NCBI GenBank assembly: GCA_015146655.1
Contig: VKHL01000017.1
Coordinates: 1-64,000 of the forward strand
DNA length: 64,000 nucleotides
DNA from: Ochromonas danica
Lineage: Eukaryota > Sar > Chrysophyceae > Chromulinales > Chromulinaceae
Reading direction: 5' to 3'
Shown: piece by piece, positions 41,666-53,200 of the stretch
Position numbering within the stretch: position 1 is the stretch's first letter
Layout: each line of letters begins with the position of its first letter
Notes under the pieces: generated by a model
Told to the model about the DNA's origin: nothing
Seen by the model: only the letters and a program-made list of their open reading frames with translations
Database searches by the model: none
Program-made: the position numbers and the translations under genes

Positions 41666-43946
41666 ATGACAAGATTTCAACTTCCTTTCCATGACTTATT
41701 ATTTACTCGTGAATATACTCCTTCAATAAATCTAAAAAGTCTCATAGAAGATGGATTAGAAGATTCATTTCTTCTTCATCCAGAAAATGTGCAGAAAATT
41801 GATTTACTCTTACCACCGGATGTCTCTTCTACTATTGCCATTGACATCTCACCTGATAGCTCCACCTTTGCTAGTACACATGGTGATCATACAGTGAAAG
41901 TGTTTTTAAGTCATTCATTAGAACAAATTCGCAATTTTCAAGGTCATCCGCGCACGCCATGGACGGTCAAGTACCATCCGACTAATCCTGACCTCTTGGC
42001 AAGTGGATGCTTGGGTTTTAATGTAAGTCTATCCTCTCCTGTATTGTTCCTAGTTATTACGACTATGGGGGGGTGAGGAGAGGAGGGGCTGCTGTTGTAA
42101 TGTTATTGTTAATGTTAATGTTACGGTTGTTTGTAATGTTGTTGTTATTGTTTGTTGTTGTGGTAATTTATCTGGTGGTTGTTAATGTGGTTGTTCTCAT
42201 TATCAATGCTGTCATTTGTTAATGTGGTGGTTATTGTTATTGTTGTTGTTAATGTTCTTTATTGTGGTGGTTATTATTGTCGTACTATTGTGGTGGTTAT
42301 TAATGTTGTCATGTCATGTGCTAATGTCGTTTGTTGTGGTTATTAACTTTGTTAATGTTATTGTGATGTTGTTAATGCTAATGTTGTGGTGGTTGTTGTG
42401 GTTAGGTTTGTGTTTGGAGTATTAAAGAGAATCGATGTATTCGTTCAATCGTTCTTGATGCTTGTATCATCTCTTTATCCTTCCATCCTTCAGGACAGTA
42501 TATTGCTGTCTCGAGTGGATCAAATGTTGAGATTTGGAAATGGTGGTCAGACAAGGAAGGCGGCGATCCGTCCTCCACGACAACACCTGTGCGTGTCTTT
42601 CCCACAGTCAACAACGTCGTAGCAATCCATCATAATCGTAATATCAGAGCTGTCTTCTTCCATCCTTCTGGTCAGCATCTACTTGTCGCTTGTCCATGTG
42701 GTTCAAGACAACAGAATGATTCGAGTACATTGGTTCATTCTTCACTCTTTGCATTACATGTGGATACAATATTTGAATCTTTTAATGTCGAGACAAACTT
42801 TGATTTCATTTTAGAAAGCTTTCCAATCATCCTCCCTCAGGTTAGTTAGTTAGCCATTACCATGAGGTGATGATGATGATCTGTTAATGTTATTATATTG
42901 GTGTTGGTGTTGTTGTTTAGGTTCATTTATACTCTGATGGAGGGTTAGATATCTCTCCAGATGGAGACTATCTTGTAACTTGTTCAGCTCTACCAGAAGA
43001 ACAAGTTGTTTCTCGTTCTTCTTCATCTACTAGCAGTGGTAATAGAAGTGAGGAAGCGACTGGTCCGCTGTCTCCGCTGTCCATCTCTCAACAGATTGAA
43101 GAAAGTCCTTTACTACCTCGATTAGCACTTCCCGTGGGGGTCCATGGCTCTCCATCACTTGCTTGTCCACCAAGTCTTCCTTCCTCCTCACTATCAGCGG
43201 CAGCAGCACAAGAGAAAGGCAAGCAACAGACAACCTTTGCCTTCCCCAAATGGTCGTCAAAGTCTTCTGCGGGTGAAGATGAAGACAGTCTAGCTGCTAG
43301 AACAGAAGTGATGATGAATATTACCAGTCCAACGATGACGAGGAATAGTCCATTTCGAATCATTTGCTATGAGAGAATGCTCGCAGCTCAAGCACGTTGT
43401 CGTTCCTCTGAACCTCCGCGTTTGACTGCTGCTATTCCTATCCCAACAGCTGGCGGTGGTAGCGGAGGAGCAGCAGGAACGAGTCAGTCAGCTGGTCGTC
43501 CTTCTTCGAGCAGTCCTAAGAAGAAGAACTGTGTAGCGCTATTCCGTCTCACTCTGTCTCATCAAGGGAAAGGCCTACGAGCAGATACTGTGAGTACAAT
43601 GTTTCTACCAGGCAAACTCGTTGGTGCCGTGACTTCCGTCAAACTCTCTCCAACAGGTCGTTATGTTCTTCTAGGCTATGGAGTACGTGGAGAGCATGGT
43701 ATCGTAATTGATCATGTTGATCCACTCGTTGCTTGTGAAGTTCTTGCTATTACTCCCAAGAAAAAGGATGATGACAATAATACACCTAATACTCCTGTCA
43801 TACCATCCTCTATGTCTCGTGTGTTTGTACTCACTAATGATATAGATGAAGTCAATATTGTCCAATTTAACAATCTGCCTGGTTCGGGTATTGTTTATGG
43901 GACGAAGAAAGGTAACATGCGATGTTTTCGTCGTATTGTGACCTAA
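41666..43946 (+). CDS. AMBRA1-like WD40 protein
   Basis: Exons 41666-42022, 42406-42840 and 42921-43946 (605 aa); introns of 383 and 80 bp, phase 0. The start ATG 41666 gives MTRFQLPFHDLLF. The N-terminal WD40 repeats match AMBRA1: SPDSSTFASTHGDHTVKVF, GHPRTPWTVKYHPTNPDLLA, SGCLGFN-VCVWSIKENRCI, LSFHPSGQYIAVSSG, VEIWKWW, IRAVFFHPSGQHLLVACPCG. After a Ser-rich insert the propeller closes with VTSVKLSPTGRYVLLGYGVR. In animals AMBRA1 links CUL4-DDB1 ubiquitin ligase to Beclin-1 and autophagy. Here only the propeller-like part is present and no long C-terminal tail, so a substrate receptor role for CUL4 is the safest inference. The first intron is unusually long and low in complexity. Confidence 0.85.
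42023..42405 (+). other. long, C-poor, GTT-rich intron of the AMBRA1-like gene
   Basis: 383 bp, four to five times the usual intron here. Beyond the first 60 bases it is nearly all GTTATT/GTTAATG/TGTGG repeats with very little C on the coding strand, ending in a TGTGGTTAG acceptor. Open frames across it are artefacts of low complexity. Confidence 0.85.
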
Positions 43947-44642
43947 CAGAGTAGTACAAGCCAATCAGCATGTGATCAACTGTTTCGTTTTTTTAACAAC
44001 AATTAAGGTTACTATTTGGTTACAAAGGGGGATAGTCAATCAAGTCTGTCTATCTCAATGGAAAAGGGAAATGCAACCAATCTGTGTAGTAGCATGAGTG
44101 ACTCTGTCTTATGCCATATGTCTCATACAGTAGCAGCATGATACCAACAACTGTCAACTAATGACTCTTCCTCTTATTAGGAGATCAGATGCATAGGTTG
44201 TCTAGTGCTAATGCTAATGCTAATGCTAGTGGTAGTGGTAGTAGTACTACAGTTATTACCAAACTTGTATCTCTCACACTTATTCTCATTTAACAAGTGA
44301 TGGAAAAAACTGTAACTATAACACTTTGTTTATAAATTACTACTACTTGTATTACTTTCATCATTAAACTAAACAATCTTTGAACTTTCGCATTGAACTG
44401 CGGTAGCATTATACAATAGGTTGCAAGTGCTTCTACTACATCATCAGAACAACAACTTGACTAATCTACACCTTGATTATACTTACGAAAATCAATAACG
44501 TTGTTGTTGGTGTTGTTGTTGTTGTTAACTCTATCTACAAAGGTATCGCACATCATCAGACGCAATGAAGGCAGCAGTCGCTATCTTAGCTTAGCACTCC
44601 AATCGGTCATCGTGACAATAATCCCATTAGCCTCACCTTGTC
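43947..44642. other. intergenic between convergent AMBRA1-like and DENN genes
   Basis: About 700 bp. Contains simple repeats: (CTAATG)n/(TGGTAG)n at about 44207-44245 and (GTTGTT)n at about 44500-44527. Otherwise AT-rich 3' UTR sequence. No gene seen. Confidence 0.5.
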
Positions 44643-47600
44643 TCATTTCATCTTACAGTAGTTGACTTGTTCTTCCGTCTCATCTTTGGAGATGATCTGT
44701 CGTGGCAAGAAGGTAGACGCTGCACTATTGTTACGACTACGAACAGAGCGACGATGACGTTTACGACGTAGAATACGATAAGTCAGCCATTCTCCCAAGA
44801 AGAGTCTGAAAAGAAAGCACAAACACAAGCACAAGTTGTTAGATTGATCAATTGTGTTATAGGAAGCAATAGAGAAGGAAGAAGAAGAAGAGGATGATGA
44901 TGATGATGGTAATGGTAATGTCTACTAACCTGACATGAGCAAGATCTTGATATTTTGAAAAGCATCGATCAGCATAGGATGTAAAGTGTTGTGTATTGAC
45001 TATTCCTTCTTGCATAGCAATACGTGCTCGTAGAGGAGCAATGACACGATCAACATCGACATCAAGATATCCAGAGGCGGCATTGATCGAACCAACTTTC
45101 TCCCAAGCTAGTGTATTCTCTTCCAAGCCACCTGTAAAGGATATATTAAACTGTTGAAATGTCTTAAGAATGGCACGAATAGGACGAAATAATTCCAAAT
45201 CATCTTCTGATAAGAGCTCACGTATCAAACGATGTAATGAATTTGTAGTGCTAGCTAATACAACTTGAGAAGAGGATGTGGAAGATGATGACAAAGTACT
45301 CAAAGAATTCAACAAGTGGTGAGGATAGATACGACGTAAACGAGCTTGATAACGCTCATATTGATAGGTGATTTGTCCGATTAGTTCATTCAAGAGAGGA
45401 CTATCAGGGGAAAGGATGGAATCGAGAAGCATGACATCTGATTGAGTTGCTGCCGCTGCCACTCCGTCATTATTATTGAAATGTGTATGAACCTCCAGAT
45501 AACGGCAATTCGGCAACTCTAATTCATCACCAAATAAGTGTTCCAGTTCTCGAATACTTGCACGTACTTCAAGCAGATTGGTTGCACGAGACAGCTCCGT
45601 GGCATTGTATAAAGATCCGTGATGAATGAAATCGTCCAAGTATAACACACTTGTACTACTTGCAATAGGCAATCGTTGTGAAGGACTTTGTGTTACTGTT
45701 CCTACGAATAGTTCAGGAAGACAAAGGCCAACAATGTATGGGACAGGTGCATCGAGAACTTCTTGTGCTAGAGGCGGTAAGACAGGCACAAAGATTCCAG
45801 CCCATCGAAATGGTGACAAAAGATGAAGGAAGGCAGTACAAACCAGTGATATCAAAGCAGGATCACTGCCAATCACAGCCAAAGACTGCTCTAAGAGCAA
45901 CAAGGAATGAATCTGAGCGATAACAGAAGGAGGAAGAATCTTGCAAAGCACTGCCAGACACCATTCCTAACAACATCATCATCACACACAGAGAGAGAAA
46001 GTTAGCAAGTAATAATCACAAACACAGAGAGAGAGGGGAGGAGAAGGAGGAGCAACAACAGACCTCAAGCTTGATCACTGCCTTTGGCACTCGCAGAGCT
46101 TCCTGATCGACATATCCTGGATAAGACAAGAGCATGGCTCCTTTCAGATTCGACACACTGTTAATCACTTTAGCGAAGTCTAAAGAATAGAGATAGGTGA
46201 GGTAGTCTTTCATCAGTCCTTGTTGCAGTCCCAGCAGTGAAGCATAAGAGCGCAAGGAAGAGATGGAATCATCACGAGCACGATCGACACTGACCGACTG
46301 CAGAGATCTGCTCGAAGTTGACGCGCCTTTAGGAGTTGCGCGATGAGAATGAGAAGTTCGTGATTGATCTTTACGTGCAATAGCTCGTAAGATCTGGAAG
46401 AAGAGTGCTGGTAGAGGCTTATCACTGAGGAAGATGTACGCCTTCTCCGCCACAACGACTTTCTTCTCTTTTCGAGGCAAATGTTGGTGATGTTGTTGTT
46501 GATGTTGTTGATCTTGTCGTGACGCGAAGAAGACTTTCGAATGATTAGCCTTGCCAGAGTTTGAGTTTGGATCTGTTGTTGACTCTCCGCCGTCATCAGA
46601 GATGTCAGAGAGAGAATGTGAAGATTGCACTGATTTGCGGTCTTGGCAAGACGAAGCAGGACTTGGTAAGGAATAATGGGGACTTGTTGCTGAAAATCCA
46701 AATCCAACTCGAAAGGACAGTCCATCTGAAACTAGACAAGACAAGACAAGCAGCAATCATTGTTATTATGAGAGAAGGGAAACAGAGTGATAGTAGTAGT
46801 ATTTGTTTTGTTTGTATTGTTTTGTCACCTTGATTGGTTGGTTTGGGTGAGTCAACAGCTCTCTTCAAGATATTCAAAGCATGTCTTCGACCAGACATAC
46901 GCTTTTCCTTCCCATTCATCGCCATCGTCTCTCCTCCTTTCACCTCAGTGGTACCAGGGATAGAGAGGTTCTCAATAGAGGAGTCGGAGGAGATATTCGA
47001 CAATGTTCTCACTTTCCCTGTGCTACTGCTACCACTCTTGTTGCCCAACAAACCCCACGTCCCTCCCTTGCTTGTCTTCTTCTGTAACTTGGCCATAGGG
47101 TCATTGTGCTTCTTCTTACGTGACATTAACCCCGCAATAAACCCTTTCAATCCACCTCCGCCGCCATTACTTCCTGTTCCTTTACTCGTTCTTGCTTGCC
47201 TCGGCTGTGAAAAGCGAGGATCAATAGAAGGTTCCCTCGAACGAACAATATTTTGCTCCCATTTCATTGCAATGGAAGTAGTTGTCCATGCTCTCTTTCT
47301 CTGGACATAGGTCTTGAGTTTGTGTTTGATTGTATTCGCAGCAATAATCGCTTTTTCAATTTCTTCCAATTGTTTCAATAGAATAGGTGTAGGAGAGGTT
47401 AAACGAGAGGTAGTAATCAAACAACAAGCATGATAGACACGATTGGTAGCATCAGTAAACTGTAAAAGTTGATATCGACTACCAAATCGATCATTATTAG
47501 ATCCTCTTTTCGAACGCATTGGATTAGCTTGAACACGTTCTTGAACTCCTCCTTCTGCAAGACGCCATTGACTTAACTTGACCCGTTCTAATCGAGCACC

Positions 47601-48569
47601 ATGAGGGAAACAGTATTCGTGTAGATTATCTACTATAGGAGGTGTATTTTCAGGGAATTGATAGACAGAACGTGTTGGTTGGAAATGCGCCTGGTTGAGT
47701 GTCTTCCTGCCTGTGATAAGCTCTGGTTCAATATCCACCACACAGAATTGGACAAAGAAGTTCTCCTTCTTCGTGTGCAAGGCCTGGCTTGTGAATGGTG
47801 TCCCAGGAGGCACAGAGGTAAACCGTGGCGTCGTCTCCGCGGTCAATAACGTGGGCGATGCCACGGAAGGTGAGTCAGGGACTAATCCTGAGGGACTCAC
47901 TTGAAGAAACGGCTTTGTATCCATGTGAATATTCAAACCCATCGAGTAGCGGGTAGAGCGCAACGCAATCGACATGCGCGACGACTGTCTCCTCGCAGTG
48001 GCGCTGCCCATGGCCTTGGGTGTCTCAGATAGAAGGAGAGATCGATTGGTTCCACTCATAAAAGGTCTAGCTTGTGTAATCGCTCCTGCGGGTGTTTGTA
48101 AACTGTGATTGTTAAATGTTCCGAAGCTGCCCGGCCGCAGCACAAGAGGCGATGCTCCTGTAGAAGATAGAGGTGGTTGAGGAAGGTCGAAGTGAAGGTT
48201 CAATTGTGCTGATGTCAATCCTGCCTGAATTGCTGCCACTTTGCAGTCGATGGCTGAAGTGTCAAAGTCACCAATCAATTGTCGCAATCGATCAACCAAC
48301 TCCTGCACATTGCGATCAAGTGGGTCCACTTTAAAGAAGGCCAAGTCTGAGGAGACGGTGGAGGCGGGAGCGAAGGTGGCGGGCTGGAAGGTGGAGGAGG
48401 AACTGCTCCTGACCTCCTCGTCCCCCTGCGCCTGCTGTTGGTCGTCATCCTCCTCTGTCTCGATCTTTAACGTCTTAAATCGCCAACTATTCGCATTTCG
48501 ACTGACTGGGCGATCATAACGCAAGCAATCTTCATGCTTCTCTATGATCTCTCGGAAGGGATTGCTCAT
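44643..48569 (-). CDS. DENN-domain protein (probable Rab GEF)
   Basis: Four exons in transcript order: 48569-46829, 46731-46064, 45966-44930 and 44805-44643; 1202 aa. Introns are 97, 97 and 124 bp with phases that fit (1, 0, 2). The first part has a Ser/Thr-rich region and an upstream-DENN module (about 265-400: FFVQFCVVDIEPEL, VYQFPENTPP, EYCFPHGARLE, RVYHACCLIT). Exons 2-3 carry the central DENN core: DKPLPALFFQILRAI, then IHSLLLLEQSLAVIGSDPAL, LLSPFRWAGIFVPVLPPLAQ and LDAPVPYIVGL, which is diagnostic. The rest is helical, like a downstream-DENN module. DENN proteins activate Rab GTPases on membranes; the target Rab is unknown. The C-terminus ends in a basic stretch (RRKRHRRSVRSR). Confidence 0.88.
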
Positions 48570-49052
48570 TTCTTGTCATGGAGGAATGTTGAACAGTTAG
48601 GTTCCACTTCTTCCAATTCCTCTTGGGCAGCCGACACAGCGAGTCAGTGCCAGATTCCTCTTAACTTAATCCCAAAGAGCCAAAATCTGGCCGCCTAGCT
48701 GCTAACTACTGTACAATAGTCCAGTGCAGTCTACAACCGGTAGCAGAGGGAGTCTATTATCTGGTCTATCACTTTACATTCAGTGTAACTTGTTAAGGAT
48801 AAATAAGAACGACAAATGCCATTCGAGAAAAGCTACATCATCTATTAAGACTGCTAGACTATTAAATTGCTCTAACCGAAGAGAGAGAGAGAGAGAGCGG
48901 TAGCATACAGCACCCCAAGAGCCCCTTGCAAAGCATCGAGAGCAGATCACGTGTCACCGTGAAAGTCTCCTTGTTTTCCTTTCCATCCCACAACAAGTCC
49001 CAGGACCTCTATGGTCATGCCTCTGCCTCTCCCCTTCTTGTTGTTCTAGTTG
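48570..49052. other. intergenic upstream of the DENN gene
   Basis: About 480 bp; includes CCAAAATCTGGCCGCC at 48679 (see 32678-33058) about 110 bp before the DENN start, and a GAGA run at 48881-48897. The right part is probably the 3' UTR of the small plastid-type protein. No gene seen. Confidence 0.5.
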
Positions 49053-49613
49053 TTATTGCTGCTTCATCTTCTCCGCTAGTAAGTAGGCAGGAGGTTGAGA
49101 TAGGTCGAACTGTAACAGCTGTTCCTTCATGGAGATCACTGCATAAAGTGGACCCCCAGCTGCCACCTCTGACTTGCTAATCGCCTTCTGCCAGTAGCCC
49201 TTCACAAAGGCCTTGAACTCCACCAGCTTCTCAGAGAGCCTATTCTCGATAAAGATGCATCTGCTCTCATTGGAGGCATAAGCTGCCACCATGCAGAAGG
49301 GCGTCTGATCGACGAGGTTGACGAGCGCGGAGGAGGACAGCGTGCAGACTTTGTCTCCAGGAAAGAAGTCCAGCAGGTCTCGCACATCCTCTAAAGAGAG
49401 GGCAGAGGTAGGAATGACGATTAGAGCCTGACTAGCCTGCAAGTACTTGCGAAGGGTTTGTTCTTGTTGTTGTTGTGGAGGTTGTTTGAGATAAGCGAAT
49501 CTTGTTGTCAAGGAGGAGGAATGGCGAGGAGAAGAAGAGAGAAAGAAGGAAGTGGTTGAAGAAAGAAGAGTCCAAAGCAGACAAACCAGCAGCAGAATCC
49601 AGCCAGTCGTCAT
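49053..49613 (-). CDS. small protein with plastid-type presequence; mature part vaguely uL10-like
   Basis: 186 aa from ATG 49613 (MTTGWILLLVCLLWTLLSST); a TTG further upstream is not credible. Residues 1-20 are a strong signal peptide followed by TTS-FFLSS, with Phe at the expected +1 position and a Ser/Arg-rich transit-like stretch. That is the ASAFAP-type arrangement used for secondary red plastids. The mature part has an alternating helix-strand layout (LIVIPTSALSLEDVRDLLDF, VCTLSSSALVNLVDQTPF, LVEFKAFVKGYWQKAI) that faintly recalls ribosomal protein uL10, but I would not name it so. Function unknown; targeting to plastid is the stronger inference. Confidence 0.65.
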   Translation of the reverse strand: MTTGWILLLVCLLWTLLSSTTSFFLSSSPRHSSSLTTRFAYLKQPPQQQQEQTLRKYLQASQALIVIPTSALSLEDVRDLLDFFPGDKVCTLSSSALVNLVDQTPFCMVAAYASNESRCIFIENRLSEKLVEFKAFVKGYWQKAISKSEVAAGGPLYAVISMKEQLLQFDLSQPPAYLLAEKMKQQ

Positions 49614-50247
49614 CCCCAGTCTCTGTCTTCTCTCCAGCGACTCCAATAAGCGATAGTCTATACAAAAACACTGTTTATTCTCACGTTTCTATCGCTTACA
49701 TTTATCACGCCACACTCATTGCAGAGTTATGTCAAACCAAATATGCAGAGCAGAGCAGAGCAGACCACATACATAGTCTACCCCTATAAATAGTATTGTA
49801 ACCTCATGATGTCTAAACTCCTCCGACAGGTCAAGGCGACAATGTCGGCATTCGTGATCAACTCCTATTAGTGCACACCCTTCCGACAGTCAACTGCGCC
49901 AAGAAATGGAGATATGAAGAAATCTCGGGCAAGCTGCGATATACTTTACAACGACCACCGCGCAAGCACAGCACGATAAAACGATCACTACAACACTAGC
50001 TAGCTCTACAGTCTGTCTACCAAGAGTACAATAGTGTACAGCAGAGAAGAAGAGTCTGTTACTTCTAATCACAAGGACTGGTACAACGGTTCACTGCTAA
50101 TATCACTCCAGGATGCAGAGAATTTACGAGCTGATGGACAGTTCGGGTAGCCTGCCTACCAGTCATATTAATACAGTATTTCACCCTGCGCTGCTCACAA
50201 TCTTTCGCTCGCAGTTGTTCGGCAGACATTGCATTTGTATTATGAGG
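49614..50247. other. intergenic upstream of the plastid-type gene and 3' of TRAPPC10
   Basis: About 630 bp. Contains the promoter of the small gene (with a short GCAGA run near 49745-49762) and the TRAPPC10 3' UTR. No credible ORF. Confidence 0.5.
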
Positions 50248-53200
50248 TCAAGTCAGAACTTCTTCACGCACGCAGAAGAACTGTCTCTCAAGCTTTAGTA
50301 GTACTCCTCCAGAATCAGCAGAATCCCCATCAGAACTGCCATTAGCAGTAGTAGATAACACCAGGTCGTCAACTAACGCAGGAAGAACGAGAAATTGGCC
50401 AAGTTCACCCACTGCCTCCACCCTGGCTGTGTCATAGCCAGAGGAGGAAGACAAAGCAGATGGGACAAAGTCGATCTCCAATGTTGGCAGCTGGAGAAAC
50501 CCGACGCCCACAGGAATCACCCCCAAAACAAAATGCACAACTTTCTTGTCTTTCATCTCTTCTGTGCTCTCCTCCTGCTCGAGTACTCTCAGGCCAAGGT
50601 TAATGTACTGCGGGGAGTCGGCCTGACGGACCTCAATACCTCGCAGACCCAATCCTGAACCCAAGGTGTGAGAACGAGATTCTCCTCCATTCTCTTTTGG
50701 CTGGTCGAACAAAGATAGAAAACTACTTTCTAATGGGGCGGTTTGCCCTTCGAATGAGAGAGGGCGGAAGAGAATTTCATGCTTAAAGGCTTCAAAAGAT
50801 ATGGAAAGCGTTGGAAGGACACCGCCATTCTGAGTCGAACATGAGGAAGCAGAAATTTGCAAGTCGCCGTATAGCAAGGTGACAGTGCCAACTACCGTTC
50901 TCAGAAAACCTCGTCCACGCAACAACTCATTGGTCGTCACAGCGGCTAGATCGTTTTCCAACGAGATAGACGAGGAGGATGAAGAGGGGAATGGCTGTGT
51001 GAGGATTGATCGAGACTTTCCTCCACTACCGCCTCTTTTAAGATTGCCCCCAGCAGTAGTTTCTTCTTCAACAATCTCAACAGGAGAACGAAGAACTCCA
51101 CTAAGATCAAAGCTCTCCACAGCTACGGTGGAAAGGTTGGCTAGCTTTCCTCCAGCTTCATCGTTGGCTGAACTCAATGTCTTACGGCTGTTTGCGTGAA
51201 CTGGTCGCTTTGGATAGACATTGAGGGTACATACACCTTGAGCACAGCCAATAGAGTGGCCACCCTCTGCCTCTGCACTGGCACCTGAAGCATTTTGATC
51301 TCCTTCGACAAGGGAATAAACTTCGTCTGAATCCCGCAGATAGTAGATCGATACCACCACAGGCCAATCCTCTTTTGTGACAGACAACATAAACAGGGTT
51401 AAGCATTTTGTAGATAAAGAGAAGGAGAGGAAAGGTTACCTTTGGTGGTAGAATACAAGATTTGCATCGCGTAGTTTTCATCGGGTTGTAATTGGACCAT
51501 GTCATTATTCTCTCCCGCGTTTATTCCAATTTCAACGGCACCTTGTTCAACATCGACTTGATTCTTGCGCTTCACTTCCTCCAATGGTTGCAGGTCCAAA
51601 GGTCCCATCAAGATATCAACACCATGGTCTGCATGATTTTGTGCTGAAACTTCAATCCACTGTCCATCCTTAAAGACAGCCAAAGAATAACCAACGAGGT
51701 AGAGGGTAAGTGGAGACAGGTTCTTGAGGTGGCAGTCCAGGCAAAACTGACTGACTCCTCTTTCCTCCCTATCAGCCGCAGTTACTTTCTCTCCCTCCTC
51801 ATGAGGGCTGGACGAGAAGAGTAGGTGATGTTGCGCATACCCAGCCAATCCCTGAGTGACCAAGAGGCTGTCCTGGTAGGTAATGTCGAAGGCCAACGAA
51901 CAGGTTGTCTGACGCATCTTGCCACTGATCCTCACCTCCAGAGGAATCTCATAGACTGTGTGAAGACCTGACATCGCTGGAAAGCGCCCAGAGGAAGTGA
52001 TGGAAGATCCATCAATAGCTCCTATCTTGTCCCCGTCATCATCTGCTTCTTCTAATCCCTCGTCCTCATCTTCGGATGATGGCTGAATGGCAAAAGGGAT
52101 TCTCATAGTCATAAGACGACTACCCGGAATGGAAACCGACAAATCCAATCCTTCCTTGCCATTTAACTCATCAGTGTCATCCAATGGACTACCTCCCGAG
52201 ACAGGAGAAGCGGCGGAGGTGGAGGAATCGACGATAGATAAGTCGATTTCCCAGTCTTGTGTTTTGGCTAAATCGACAAGGATGCCATCGGGCCGCTCAT
52301 TCTGTCCATCACTAGCCTTCACAGCTTCTACACCAGAGGCAGAAGTCATGGGAGCAGAGGCGGGAGCCAAAGCAGCGGGAGAATGGAAGGGGATCGGGGA
52401 GTCGGACGGAATGGGAAGAGAAGTCTTTCGCTGAGGAAGAGGGGATTGCACATCTTCTGACACAACAATGGCATCGCCTCCTCCTACACCATACTGGCTG
52501 CCGTATATACCTGCGATTGCGCAAGTTCTTTTCCTCACGGTTCTCCCCCTACTACCACCACTGCTCGTCGACCATCTCATTCTACCCTTTCCAGCAAGAC
52601 GATTAATGAGATGGTATTGCGGTTTAACATCAATGCGTATGGTCTCTAAAGCCTCGGCTGCGAGGGTTTGGAGGCGAACTACTACACAGTCTCTACCTCT
52701 CCATTCGCAAAGGCGAGGCAGGTACAGCTTGGCAGCAAGTACACCATCTGTTGCTTCACTCTCCTTCACGATTGAATCGTCGAGAGTATAATGGAGAAGT
52801 GGGTGATGGTCAAAGAAGGTCTGAAGATCTCTGTGTGTGGCAGAAAGCGCACAACTCTCGTCAATCAACTCATCCTGTGTCAGCATGAACGGTTTGGGAG
52901 AAGAGATGGAAGAGGACCAACATCGAATGCTGACATTGTTGGATGAACAAACAGATGCCGCATTGAAAGTGGGAGCATGGTTGCCAAAGGAGGAGGAAGA
53001 AGAGGATGTGTTGGAGGACGTGGTAGTGGAAGAGGAGGTTAGAACTTGATCTGTAACCTGTGCTATGGTTGAGAGAAGAGGAAGATCTATAAATGCACTT
53101 CGCCCTGAGATTAGAATGATTCGGTGGAGGAAGTAGTCACCAAGCGAAGGAGGTGTTAGAGCAAAAGTACAGACAACTTTATCACCCGGACCAATCATGC

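Noticed and set aside
42216-42425. ORF encoding runs of Val, Leu and Trp
   Set aside because: It is the low-complexity intron of the AMBRA1-like gene.
49053-49613. Firm call as plastid ribosomal protein uL10
   Set aside because: The resemblance is only in overall layout; no diagnostic motif is present.
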